DNA from: Patescibacteria group bacterium
GTDB lineage: Bacteria > Patescibacteriota > Gracilibacteria > UM-FILTER-43-11
Reading direction: 5' to 3'
Length of the DNA: 34,657 nt
Assembly: GCA_029260955.1 (NCBI GenBank)
Contig: JAJDCF010000014.1
Span: 1 to 34,657 of the forward strand
This document shows, piece after piece, positions 8,701 to 16,900 of this stretch. Both the position numbers and the translations under genes were made by a program. The notes under the pieces were generated by a model. It was given only the letters and a program-made list of their open reading frames with translations, was not told the origin of the DNA and ran no database searches. Position 1 is the stretch's first letter. Every line of letters begins with the position of its first letter.

Positions 8701-9236
8701 GGGCAAAAATCAATATATACCCCCCAATCATCGTTGTCTTGGGTGCCTACCCTTGGTATCTGGCCAAATTCATCGATGTCACAGCTGCTTCCTGTCCATT
8801 TACAGTAGTTCACAGCAGGGCCTGTGGTACATTGCGTCTGATCCTTTGTGGTGCAAGCCGATAGCGACACCCATCCGTATTTTTCTCCCCATATAAAGCC
8901 GCTTAGATTTCCGTTGTATGTAGCCTTTGCTAAATATTCATCAGGAAAGTTGCCAGCTCCCATGCCTGGTGTATTTCGTATATCCATTCCGTCCCATACG
9001 GTCCATCCAATTTTGTCCGCCCAAGAGAATCCCTCAAATAAGCAGGTTTGTGCAGAGTTGTCACAATTTTCACTCATGTTTAGGTCTTCGATAGTCACGC
9101 CGTAACCCACATCGCCCATATTCATTGTGCTTACCAGCCCGTTATATGCGTCGCCAGTAATATCCGTTTTGGCATGAGCAGATGACGCTAAAGATAGTGT
9201 AAGCAATATACCTATGATGAAGATTCTACTCTTCAT
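5775..9236 (-). CDS. Large secreted surface protein with W..GW repeats, 1153 aa
   Basis: The protein starts with a clear Sec signal peptide (residues 1-22, cleavage after AHA). Three repeats of a W-x(2-3)-x-GW motif occur at about 70-80 (FSWADKIGW), 113-125 (FIWGEKYGW) and 222-235 (NAWSEHLGW). Between them lie two cysteine-rich inserts, each with a YC-x-W-x-G core (about 136-152 and 187-207). The middle is beta-rich and low in charge, like Ig or cadherin-type extracellular modules. A C-terminal region contains LYWQGSIASKNTIGG and two further cysteine pairs. There is no LPxTG, no C-terminal membrane anchor and no lipobox. It lies 17 bp downstream of the Cys-repeat gene and is probably co-expressed with it. 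A role in adhesion or as a cell-surface layer is inference. Confidence 0.88.
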   Translation of the reverse strand: MKSRIFIIGILLTLSLASSAHAKTDITGDAYNGLVSTMNMGDVGYGVTIEDLNMSENCDNSAQTCLFEGFSWADKIGWTVWDGMDIRNTPGMGAGNFPDEYLAKATYNGNLSGFIWGEKYGWVSLSACTTKDQTQCTTGPAVNYCKWTGSSCDIDEFGQIPRVGTQDNDDWGVYIDFCPQKADQNACTNVLDDSDTYCNWDGVDNVCVFDRVNNPNGQPFKGNAWSEHLGWIKFGPESGETEFAGAFTEWFPDLTPPVYKGIEPAWISTDDTFGNIDWLEFADENDSYVNLVAPHKSTITVTSIDPSPCVVPTAQTNGNLVISHGNTGEANLTIPAIGRIGAPTNGFCRYTLGGVLYNASGFGHYFGPEGALIAVNDDGVNLLSPAPNIYDPNPVNLYVKAGELIPYFSNLNVYSSAKPIADGSETIRLALRLMDVAGNSIMPIKSAITPVVIPEPDSDLWVRDVELLYDFDSSEYYFDSLDWTRDVILGNNIPVDIEGTKYGSWSSLFADPVTPFQYPPDGASRPTLVNSNYIVDVIGYAPSSPLGNSLVVGNVETTATDLALPAVSPSQPGIPAVSDTVVLGTSGSVSIAGLPHIFEFDPVLEVTSGELDVPFIVISTPAEATYELVNNSNIVLNAYNLDHILSLKDVSAGIGEALLEIGSINLSSIPTDAPGQTDPDSGETRYSLFQGAGISNDNMFHNPEQNYHDPSYSFGSDLDADGIYKISGDLYVEPTHECQTDPLVTCPEVDLDRSDPFSIDVSTPLGKTDTFSFAFTPSQYIGETVDAQINFGITQYIGHPAPAPYAHLSALYPATKYIDGIEVKSVGLSTSGTVSGGQVFETGRDLETITTTSSADLRKEIRKNVAVLTRNFDSCNGPATLGDLPTSGPCVTIDDNKNTYTAYFDLGLNSTLSLENVADLITVPAGYKYTIILEGINLNIGANLIYDDQDNSLGIIVMKDSNGDGGEVFIHPSVTNVVGLLYAEGSVRSSPDSGATFYYGAAGGNSNQLKNQLYWQGSIASKNTIGGAPKKVTPVGADCSPWDNGSGVIDKVGCAQAYDFDFIRRFSTIHADPANVDYTSPGTFFSGGGYCVLLPSIACTPATLPTTIDLNAGNTIDVANSKSLDTFFIERDNRPVPPGFSSSGGLTSSQEIR

Positions 9237-9253
9237 GAGCTAAAAAGTTTGGA

Positions 9254-10249
9254 TTAGGAATTGAAGCAAAATTGCTTTAGTTCATTATCAGAAATCTGGT
9301 TACAAAGGTCCTTGTCACGTGAAGCAAGAGACTGCCTTAAATAGTACTCATTAATCTTGTCACCTTGCTCCTTGTGGCATTCATCTGCCGCTGACTCACT
9401 ACTCACTTTGTCGCAATGGCTCAAATCTTTTTCATCAAAAGCTAGTCGGGGATAGATAGCGTCTTTGCATTTGGTGGATTTTGGTCCCGCGAGACTATCA
9501 CATAGTTGGACAACTTCTTTAAGCTCTTTTGTGTCAGTTGCATTCTTAGCTGCTTGTTTGCTTTGTTCAATAGCTGCAATGTTACTGGTGACTGTTTTCT
9601 TACACTGATTAGAAAGATAGGAATCAGAAATGCTGTCGCAACTTTCGATGTTTAATGTTTTTGCACTACTCTTTAAATAATAATTATCTTCGCACTGCTG
9701 CCTTAATGCATCGGAGGCTATTACGGTGCAATCATCAGCGCTTTTTGCGCTGTGACTCACAATCATCTGCATTTGATCAAGACACATTTGCTTTAAATCG
9801 GGGGCAGTTATTTTCTCGCAGAGTGAGACATCTCTTTGATCTATAGCCTTATTAAGGTAAATTTTGTCATAGCATTGGGTTTTTAATATTTCGCTGTGCA
9901 ATTCATCACACTGTTTTTCGTCATCGTTATTCAGTATTGTTGCATAATTTATATTATCCTCACATTGTTGGCGCATTTCCTCATTCCAGGTGATTTTTTC
10001 GCAATCAGATATATTCCCGGTATTCAGAGCTTCGACCATGGCATCTGCATCGCCTGACGCCTTTTCTTGCAGGCTGGGTTCAACTGGTTTGGCAAACCCT
10101 TTCGGTTTACTCGGCACTTTTACTACCGCTACTGGTATCTTTGGTGTCGGCTGCTCTTGCTGAGGTATTCGTCCTCTAAAAAAAACAAGTCCCGAAAGGG
10201 CAATTATAACGAGCAGTCCTGGGATGAGCCAGATTCTTAATCTGTTCAT
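9254..10249 (-). CDS. Membrane-anchored protein with eight Cys-bracketed helical repeats
   Basis: Residues 8-26 form a single N-terminal membrane segment or uncleaved signal anchor, followed by a Pro/Lys-rich linker (about 28-60). The rest consists of eight degenerate repeats, each with two cysteines 11 to 13 residues apart: Cys pairs 83/96, 114/126, 144/156, 174/186, 204/216, 250/261, 279/291 and 316/328. The core spacing is 30 residues. The usual form is C-x-x-I/L-x(4)-L-x-x-x-C. Sixteen cysteines in regular pairs suggest a helical-hairpin solenoid locked by disulfides outside the membrane. No known catalytic motif is seen. AGGAAG lies about 12 nt before the ATG, one of the few Shine-Dalgarno-like sites in this window. 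It immediately precedes the large secreted protein. Confidence 0.85.
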   Translation of the reverse strand: MNRLRIWLIPGLLVIIALSGLVFFRGRIPQQEQPTPKIPVAVVKVPSKPKGFAKPVEPSLQEKASGDADAMVEALNTGNISDCEKITWNEEMRQQCEDNINYATILNNDDEKQCDELHSEILKTQCYDKIYLNKAIDQRDVSLCEKITAPDLKQMCLDQMQMIVSHSAKSADDCTVIASDALRQQCEDNYYLKSSAKTLNIESCDSISDSYLSNQCKKTVTSNIAAIEQSKQAAKNATDTKELKEVVQLCDSLAGPKSTKCKDAIYPRLAFDEKDLSHCDKVSSESAADECHKEQGDKINEYYLRQSLASRDKDLCNQISDNELKQFCFNS

Positions 10250-10272
10250 ATATTTTGCTTCCTAATAGATTG

Positions 10273-10288
10273 ATTCACTCTTGTGAAT
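10273..10288. promoter_or_regulatory. Small palindrome upstream of the Cys-repeat gene
   Basis: ATTCAC (10273-10278) and GTGAAT (10283-10288) are perfect arms around TCTT, 24 bp upstream of the minus-strand ATG at 10249. It could be an operator or a leader hairpin. I see no convincing -35/-10 pair nearby to decide. Confidence 0.3.
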
Positions 10289-10347
10289 ACTAGCAAAAAC
10301 CTTGCTCAAAATAAATTGACACATATGCTCGGATTGGGTGCGCCATA

Positions 10348-11829
10348 CTAAAAGTTTACGACTATTAGGGTGTATCCCCCAAAGCACAAAAAAAATAGAA
10401 AAAGTGAGCCAAGAAAATTTGATCGAAAAAACTTTATTTTAAGCGTGAAGGCAAGGTGTGCAATGACAAGGAAAATACTTATATTGATGATTAGCGGACT
10501 GGCTATAGTTTTTAGTACAAGCTCCTGAGACAGGCCTACATTTTTTTCAATCGCGAAGCTGACCATGAAAAAGTAAGCAATATAAAAAAATAGCAACCAG
10601 CCTGCGAAGCTATCTAGTTCCATAAAAAATGCTACGAAATCCTTTCTTTCCACAGGTATTGTGTCTATTGAATCGGTGGTAGTATCAGCAGGCGTAGACT
10701 GCCTCTCTATTCTGTCCACCAGCTTTTTAGTTTTTGACTGCTTTCGATACTCCTTCCATTTTGTGAATGCCTTAGCTATGTCTTGCTTCCTTGCTCGGCG
10801 AAGAATTACATTTGGCGCACTGATGAAGGAAAAGAATTTTGAAAAAATCCTAAATATGCTTGGTGCTTCATCTCCATTCTTGCCTTTAAGGCCTCTGCTT
10901 AATTTTGCAAGCCAGCGAGCTCGACGCTTTTTGATCCTACTAGCCATGTTCTGATCAATTTTGTCTGCCCCTTTTCGGTTGAAGACTTTCTTGATCTTAG
11001 AAAAAACCTGCTGGGTCCTTTCGAAGCGTGCCAACTTTTTTTGCAGACTGTGAAGTTGCTGGAATTGAAAGCTATTTGCAACAAAGCCGCTACCTTTCAG
11101 TTTAGAGACAGTACTACTGTATTCGGAATCTTCTGTCACATCTTTTCCCAATTTGTCTGGATTGGATACTAGCTCGTAGAGCTCATTGCAGATTTTTGTT
11201 ATGTGCTTTAAATTGTTACTCGATCTTATTCTTTCAAGCTCATTGAGCGTATTCTGAATTTCTTTGAGAAATGCTTCTGAATAATTGTCAGGGTGATTTT
11301 TCAATATCATCTTAGTGTTGATGATGAACTGATCCATCTCTGCAATTATATCCTGGCTTATTTTTTCGCCATCTTCCTCTTCACTTTTTGCCTCAGCTGC
11401 TGATTTGTTTGTAAGGTCGATGCCTTCATCCTCCATCTGATGCTTCCATTCTTCAAATTTCTCCTTTGAACTATCGGCAGCTGGATTGGTAGAACTTTGC
11501 GGATACAAATCAACAACATCAAAACGATACTCCGTTAACAATCTTCTGTAGGCCGAGTTTGCATCTTTAGCATCGATAGTTCCATTCACTTCCTTAGCCT
11601 GAGTGTCTTTGGCAATAAAATAGAATGTTACAATGCCTCCCTGGGTACTTGCCTGAACTTTACTTTGGCTTTCAGCAACCGCTGCCTCTTGGGCTGAAAC
11701 TTCGCTTATACCAACCACAGATAAGCCCATTTTGTGCAGTTCTTCACGTGCAGCATCAATAGACTCGGCATCTAAGACTCCTTCGAGTTTTTGGTTGCTT
11801 GCTCCTAGTGCGGTATACTTGAACTTCAT
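10348..11829 (-). CDS. GspF/PilC-N-like protein with coiled coil and C-terminal TM segments
   Basis: The first 42 residues (KFKYTALGASNQKLEGVLDA...AREELHKMGLSVVGI) resemble the small N-terminal module seen in GspF/PilC platform proteins of type II secretion and type IV pili. A second, divergent copy occupies about 66-110 (VTFYFIAKDTQ...TIDAKDANSAYRRLL). A long charged, coiled-coil-like region follows (about 120-340), then three C-terminal membrane segments (about 405-430, 442-465 and 472-492). The conserved GspF cytoplasmic four-helix domains are not evident, and no GspE ATPase is near. It is therefore not a normal platform protein. It has its own extended -10 promoter overlapping the priA start and heads the minus-strand surface-gene run. 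Confidence 0.78.
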   Translation of the reverse strand: MKFKYTALGASNQKLEGVLDAESIDAAREELHKMGLSVVGISEVSAQEAAVAESQSKVQASTQGGIVTFYFIAKDTQAKEVNGTIDAKDANSAYRRLLTEYRFDVVDLYPQSSTNPAADSSKEKFEEWKHQMEDEGIDLTNKSAAEAKSEEEDGEKISQDIIAEMDQFIINTKMILKNHPDNYSEAFLKEIQNTLNELERIRSSNNLKHITKICNELYELVSNPDKLGKDVTEDSEYSSTVSKLKGSGFVANSFQFQQLHSLQKKLARFERTQQVFSKIKKVFNRKGADKIDQNMASRIKKRRARWLAKLSRGLKGKNGDEAPSIFRIFSKFFSFISAPNVILRRARKQDIAKAFTKWKEYRKQSKTKKLVDRIERQSTPADTTTDSIDTIPVERKDFVAFFMELDSFAGWLLFFYIAYFFMVSFAIEKNVGLSQELVLKTIASPLIINISIFLVIAHLAFTLKIKFFRSNFLGSLFLFFLCFGGYTLIVVNF

Positions 11830-11848
11830 TTTATTTCTATTTAAAGGA

Positions 11849-11878
11849 ATTTTACCACAGCTAGAGCTTATTATGCAA
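11849..11878 (-). promoter_or_regulatory. Promoter of the GspF-like gene, overlapping the priA start
   Basis: Minus-strand TTGCAT (11878-11873), an 18-bp spacer and TAAAAT (11854-11849) preceded by TGG form an extended -10. The -35 overlaps the proposed priA ATG, so divergent expression of the two genes could interfere. Confidence 0.5.
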
Positions 11879-13900
11879 CAAGAGTATAGTCACAATATGA
11901 GTTATGCAAAAGTCAGTATCCTAAAACGTCCGGGCGAGTTTGATCAGCCACTTACCTACAAGATTCCAACGGCCTTGAGTCAAAAGTGCTCTGTGGGGCA
12001 GGGGGTGAGTGTTGAGCTACGCAGTCAAATGACCAGAGGCATTGTTATTTCGCTTGAATCAAAACTTTCCGAAAGTGTTGAAAATGTGAAGGAAGTTCAG
12101 GATTTTTTGCCGGATTTGTTTTTGGAGTCCGAAACGATTGAGCTAGCTAAACGAATCGCAGATTATTATCAGTGCTCACTACTTCGTGCTCTCAAACTTT
12201 TTGTTCCCAGAACGCTGTGGCAAGGTAAAGGTAAGCGTACGCTGGCTAAAATAGAAAAGGAGGACTACAAAAAAGCTGATCCAAAGATGTTTCCACTGGC
12301 GCCTCTTGAGCATGAGCTTACAGCAGAACAGAGCAAAGCGCTCAAAACAATTGCCTCAGAGGAAAGGCCGATTTTGCTTCATGGTGTGACTGGCTCCGGT
12401 AAGACAGAAATTTACCTTCGCATGATTCTGGAGGCCGTCAAAAAAGGTCAGCAGGCTATTTTGCTTGTGCCCGAAATTGCTTTGACCCCACAGATGATCG
12501 AGTATTTTCAGCGCTATTTTGGCCCTTATTTGGCCTTACTTCATTCTAAACTTTCTGATGGTCAGAAGCTGCATGAGTGGTTCAAAATCAAGAGTGGTTA
12601 TGCGCCACTAGTCATTGGTTCACGTTCGGCCATATTTGCACCCGTAAAGAATCTTGGCGTACTCATTTTGGATGAGGAGCATGAATGGACCTACAAGCAG
12701 GAATCTTCGCCTTACTACGAAACACATCGAGTTGCCGAGATGATGAAAGAGATGACAGGTTGCCAGATTATTCTTGGAACAGCCACACCCCGACTTGAAA
12801 GCTTTTATAAAGCGGAAGTAGGGGATTATGCTCATATAAAATTACCCAACCGAATTAATTCCTTTGCGTTGCCCAAAGTCGAGGTGGTGGACTTGCGCGA
12901 TGAGTTTAAACGAAAGAATTTCAGTATTTTTTCACATGCCCTGTTTTCCAAAATTCAAGATCGCCTAAAAAAGAAGGAACAGATCATTCTTTTTGTGAAT
13001 CAGCGTGGAATGGCAAGAGCCGTTGTTTGCCGCGATTGTGGCCTGTCACTCAATTGTCCGGAGTGCGAGGTTAGCTTAAAGCTGCATGGGGGAACTTATG
13101 GAGGTGCGCAATACATGCTCTGCCATTATTGTTCGTATAGGTGCGAGCCGCAACTTACTTGCCCTCATTGCAGTTCATCCAATATTCGCCATGCGGGCCT
13201 TGGAACCGAGCGAGTTGAGGAGGAGCTTTCTAAGGCATTCCCCGATGCTAGAGTCGTTAGGGCCGATAAAGACACGACATCTAACAAGCTAGGCTTTGAG
13301 CCCATTTACGGAGCTTTTAAAAAACGTGAATACGATATTCTCGTGGGCACTCAAATGGTGGCCAAAGGTCTGGATTTTCCGAATGTTACCTTGATTGGCA
13401 TAATGCTGGCCGACATTGGTCTTCATGTGCCGGATTTTCGCAGTCATGAGCGCCTGTTTCACATAATAACTCAGGTGTCCGGGCGTGCTGGCCGAGGAAA
13501 GGCTAAGGGCGAGGTTGTTTTGCAGACATACCAGCCTGAACACCATGCTATTCGTATGGCGGCTGATTATGCTTACGATGAGTTTGCGGCAAAGGAGCTT
13601 AATTTTAGAAAGCGCCTTAAATACCCGCCCTTTTCTCACTTGATCAAGTTTGTTGTGACGGGTTTTGACCTGGAAAAGCTAAAGAAACATGTTCAATTAG
13701 AGCAAGAGGTCCTGGAAGATATTTTTAAAGTGAATAAGCTGCCTGTAACCATTACCTCGGCTCCTGCCATGATGTCAAAGATAGGTAAGAACTACTATTA
13801 TCATGTACTTTTAAGAAGCCCAGATCCTCATTTAATATTCAACCATTGGAAGCCACCAAGAGGATGGAGGATCGATATTGACCCGGTTAATACTGTTTAA
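11873..13900 (+). CDS. priA: Primosomal protein N' (PriA), replication-restart helicase
   Basis: PriA recognises stalled forks and D-loops and reloads the replicative helicase. From the ATG at 11873 the protein is 675 residues. The N-terminal DNA-binding domain begins YAKVSILKRP. The helicase core carries Walker A GVTGSGKTE (Lys177), the DEEH box (267-270, ILDEEHEWTYKQ) and later motifs LFVNQRGMARAVVC and QVSGRAGRGKAKGEVV. A zinc-binding insert starts at Cys386, with CRDCG, CPEC, CHYC and CPHC pairs supplying eight cysteines. The open frame extends upstream to 11732, but that part is antisense to the GspF-like gene; the second ATG at 11897 is an alternative. The stop overlaps the stop of the convergent 1420-aa gene. 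Confidence 0.96.
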   Translation: MQQEYSHNMSYAKVSILKRPGEFDQPLTYKIPTALSQKCSVGQGVSVELRSQMTRGIVISLESKLSESVENVKEVQDFLPDLFLESETIELAKRIADYYQCSLLRALKLFVPRTLWQGKGKRTLAKIEKEDYKKADPKMFPLAPLEHELTAEQSKALKTIASEERPILLHGVTGSGKTEIYLRMILEAVKKGQQAILLVPEIALTPQMIEYFQRYFGPYLALLHSKLSDGQKLHEWFKIKSGYAPLVIGSRSAIFAPVKNLGVLILDEEHEWTYKQESSPYYETHRVAEMMKEMTGCQIILGTATPRLESFYKAEVGDYAHIKLPNRINSFALPKVEVVDLRDEFKRKNFSIFSHALFSKIQDRLKKKEQIILFVNQRGMARAVVCRDCGLSLNCPECEVSLKLHGGTYGGAQYMLCHYCSYRCEPQLTCPHCSSSNIRHAGLGTERVEEELSKAFPDARVVRADKDTTSNKLGFEPIYGAFKKREYDILVGTQMVAKGLDFPNVTLIGIMLADIGLHVPDFRSHERLFHIITQVSGRAGRGKAKGEVVLQTYQPEHHAIRMAADYAYDEFAAKELNFRKRLKYPPFSHLIKFVVTGFDLEKLKKHVQLEQEVLEDIFKVNKLPVTITSAPAMMSKIGKNYYYHVLLRSPDPHLIFNHWKPPRGWRIDIDPVNTV

Positions 13901-16900
13901 ATTCTGGTGACGATATTGGCTAGGATTTCTTGGAACCTATCTTCACTCATTTGGCTAAACATGGTGCTGATTATCAGATCCAAGTTGTTGTATATTTGGT
14001 CAATCACTGTTACTTGCCCAAGCTCTGCGGCTAGCGATGGGTAACGTTGTATTAAGTGATCCCTTGCTTGAATACCTAGCTCTTGTTTTCTCGTATCGCC
14101 TCTGGCTTCTTGTCCTCTTAGCATGCCGAAAAAATCTGCATCAATTTCAAAAAGAAATTGTTGGGTTATTTCGCGGTGTTGTCTGGTGTTTGCATCATGG
14201 TGATTACCCACTTTTCGTTCACGAGGCATATCTTGATTCATTGCTTCGTTTGATCTCGTATTGATATCCTTTTCACCGCTTAAATAGGCCGTTCCATCTA
14301 GCATACCTTCTGACATCGCGATCCAGCCGGCCATACGGGCGAAGTTCTTCTTGTTAGCATACTGCGGATTTTTGGCATTTTCTTCAAGCCACTGAACTGC
14401 TCCAACGTAGGCGTTACTCACACCTGTAATTTTTGTTTCGGTCTGCCCGGATCTACCCGATAGGAAGCTTTTAGCCGTGTTTGCATCACCTAAACAAGCA
14501 ATACTGCGTCCCCAGTCATGATCCCATCCACGTTCATTCACAGATTTCTTTACACGCTCTATGACCTGGTTGTTGTTTTGAACCACCGTCCAGTACCAGT
14601 TTTTAAATTCATCCCCAAATCCGTCCTCTGAAATGCTACCTTTTTCGAAGTCTCTGCCAAAGTTTTGTTCTGCGTATCTCTTCCAGTCGGCTGTGGTCAT
14701 GGGGGGTGACAGAGTAGAGAACCAGTCAATTGATGGCCATACGTTTAGGTGTTCGCCAAGCGCTAATCCGCGATCAGGCGCTAAAAGACCTCTGGCCATT
14801 CCTGATATCAAATGAAACATTACGTTTTCCGCATATGATTTTCCGTTCTTAATACCATATTCCAGAATGGACTCATATTGCATGGGATCTACATGTTCAC
14901 CTTCTCTAGCTTGTGCCAGGAGCTCATCCAGTCTTTCAGTTAATACATTCTGGGTTCTATTGTTTTCTGTGTCATATTTCCCTTTCTCGCTTTGGTAAGC
15001 GCTTTCCTGATCTCGCACTAGGCTGGGAAATTCATCAAAGTCGTAGATTTCACCCAGAGCCCTGTGTAATTTTTGTCTTAGTAGAATTGGATTGTGGTGT
15101 AGAATCTGGTCGCCTGGTTTAAGTAAAACGCTGGACTGAAGATTGTTCAGTACTTTCCATAAATTTTCATTTCGCAAATTGAAACGGCCCTTTTTTGCCA
15201 AAATTCTCAGAATGGCTTTGAGCTGATCCTTGCCGGGAAAGGTGCTGTTGGCGATGCTTTCCAGTTCTTCTTCTAGTTGCCAGGCATCCAGGTTTTCGTA
15301 TCTGCTCTGCCATTCTTGCACCTCATCTGCTTCCGCCTTTTGCTCTCTGGCTCTGGCTTCACGTCCCATATCGGTGTTACCGAATAGTGCCATGCCAATT
15401 TTGGCAGCATGATCGGCTACGGTTCGGTCGTTTCTTCGACTAATAAATTCATAAACATCGGTACCCATTTGCACGAAGTCTTGCATTGAAAGAAAGGTGG
15501 TGTTTAGCCATAGTTTCTGAAGAATGTTCATTTCGGTATTTGGAGACTTGCGTGCGGCCTTCCCAACCTTGTCTTCCACATCACCTAGGTCTTTCGAAAT
15601 TTTTTCATTGCGACTTGTAATAGCGGCAACAATTACTTCACTATCCTCGTTCCGCAGAAGATCCTCATTAAGATCTTCAGTGGCATCGTTGAAGCCCTTC
15701 ATAGCGCGAATTAGTTCGGGACCTCCGGTTACTTTGTCAAGATGTTCCGATTTATCCAGCTCTTCCAGTCGCCGCCTGATATGTTCGATTTGCTCCAAAT
15801 TCTTTTTGTGAACAGCATGCTCCTTGGTTTTTGGGCCGCTGGATGGACCACCTGATCCACCTGAGCCTCCTGATGCATTGCCCCCATAGTCTCCTGCATC
15901 TTCATCTGCTCCACCTGAATAACCAAATTTTTCCTTTTCTGACTTGGGGTTTTTATTGTAGTCTTCATATTCGCGAGCTTTATTTGCAATGTTGCCCAGG
16001 ATTCCTGTTCCAGCACCAAGTATGAGGTTGTGTAGTCTCGCTTTGTTTTTTTGTTTAGTGGTGCCGCGTTCTTCGACAAAGTCTTTATTCAGCTCATTTT
16101 GCATGGCGTATATCTCGCTGAGAATGTAATCGTCATGCGAGGGATCGTCTTTCCACTTTCCACCGTCAGGAGCTGTTTTTCCTTCGGCATTCTCCATTTT
16201 TACAAAGGCTGCTCTGATCTTTTTCCAGTGATCTGGATCGGCTTCAATATATGCCTTTCTGACATCGTCTCTTATTTTTGAATTCCTTTCGAATTCAACA
16301 TGAAGTAATTCGTGAGTTACTTGTTTCTTAAGTCCAATAAGATCACCTCCTTTACCAAAAACAGTTTCATCTATGATGATTTTCCATTTGCTGCCTTCCT
16401 TCTCAAAAACCATATCTCCTTCCGGAGTGGTCTCTCGGTGTTCCTTTTCAAATTCAGCATGAGACACTAATTCTAAGTGCTCAGCGCCAAGATTGGTTTC
16501 TAGAATATGGCGAATATCATCAGGGTTTTTAGCTTTTCCTAGCTCTTTGATTGTTTTGTGGGCCAGCTTTGCATCTTGATTCTCTGGGCTGCGAGCTTCG
16601 GCTAGGCTGGCATCCAGGTTTTCAAATATGGCTAATTTTGGAGCTAGGGTATTTAAGTCATTCTTGATGGCGATTAGTTCTTCAGGTCCTATGTCATCCA
16701 TATTTTCCAGGCGACTGCCAAAGGCTGCCATTTGCTGTCTTATTTCGCCCTCAGGGTCGATAAAGGCGTCCAGAGTATTCAACTCCTTTTTTAGAATTGG
16801 TGAAACACCCTCCCATCCTTTCCCCCCCTGTTCAGCTATGGCAATCTCCTTCAGTTCTGCAATTTTTTGAGGTGTTAGATTGTCAATAACAGTACTAAAT

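Noticed and set aside
11732..11872. N-terminal extension of priA to 11732
   Set aside because: It is antisense to the GspF-like start, and PriA proteins begin near YAKV; the ATG at 11873 is preferred.
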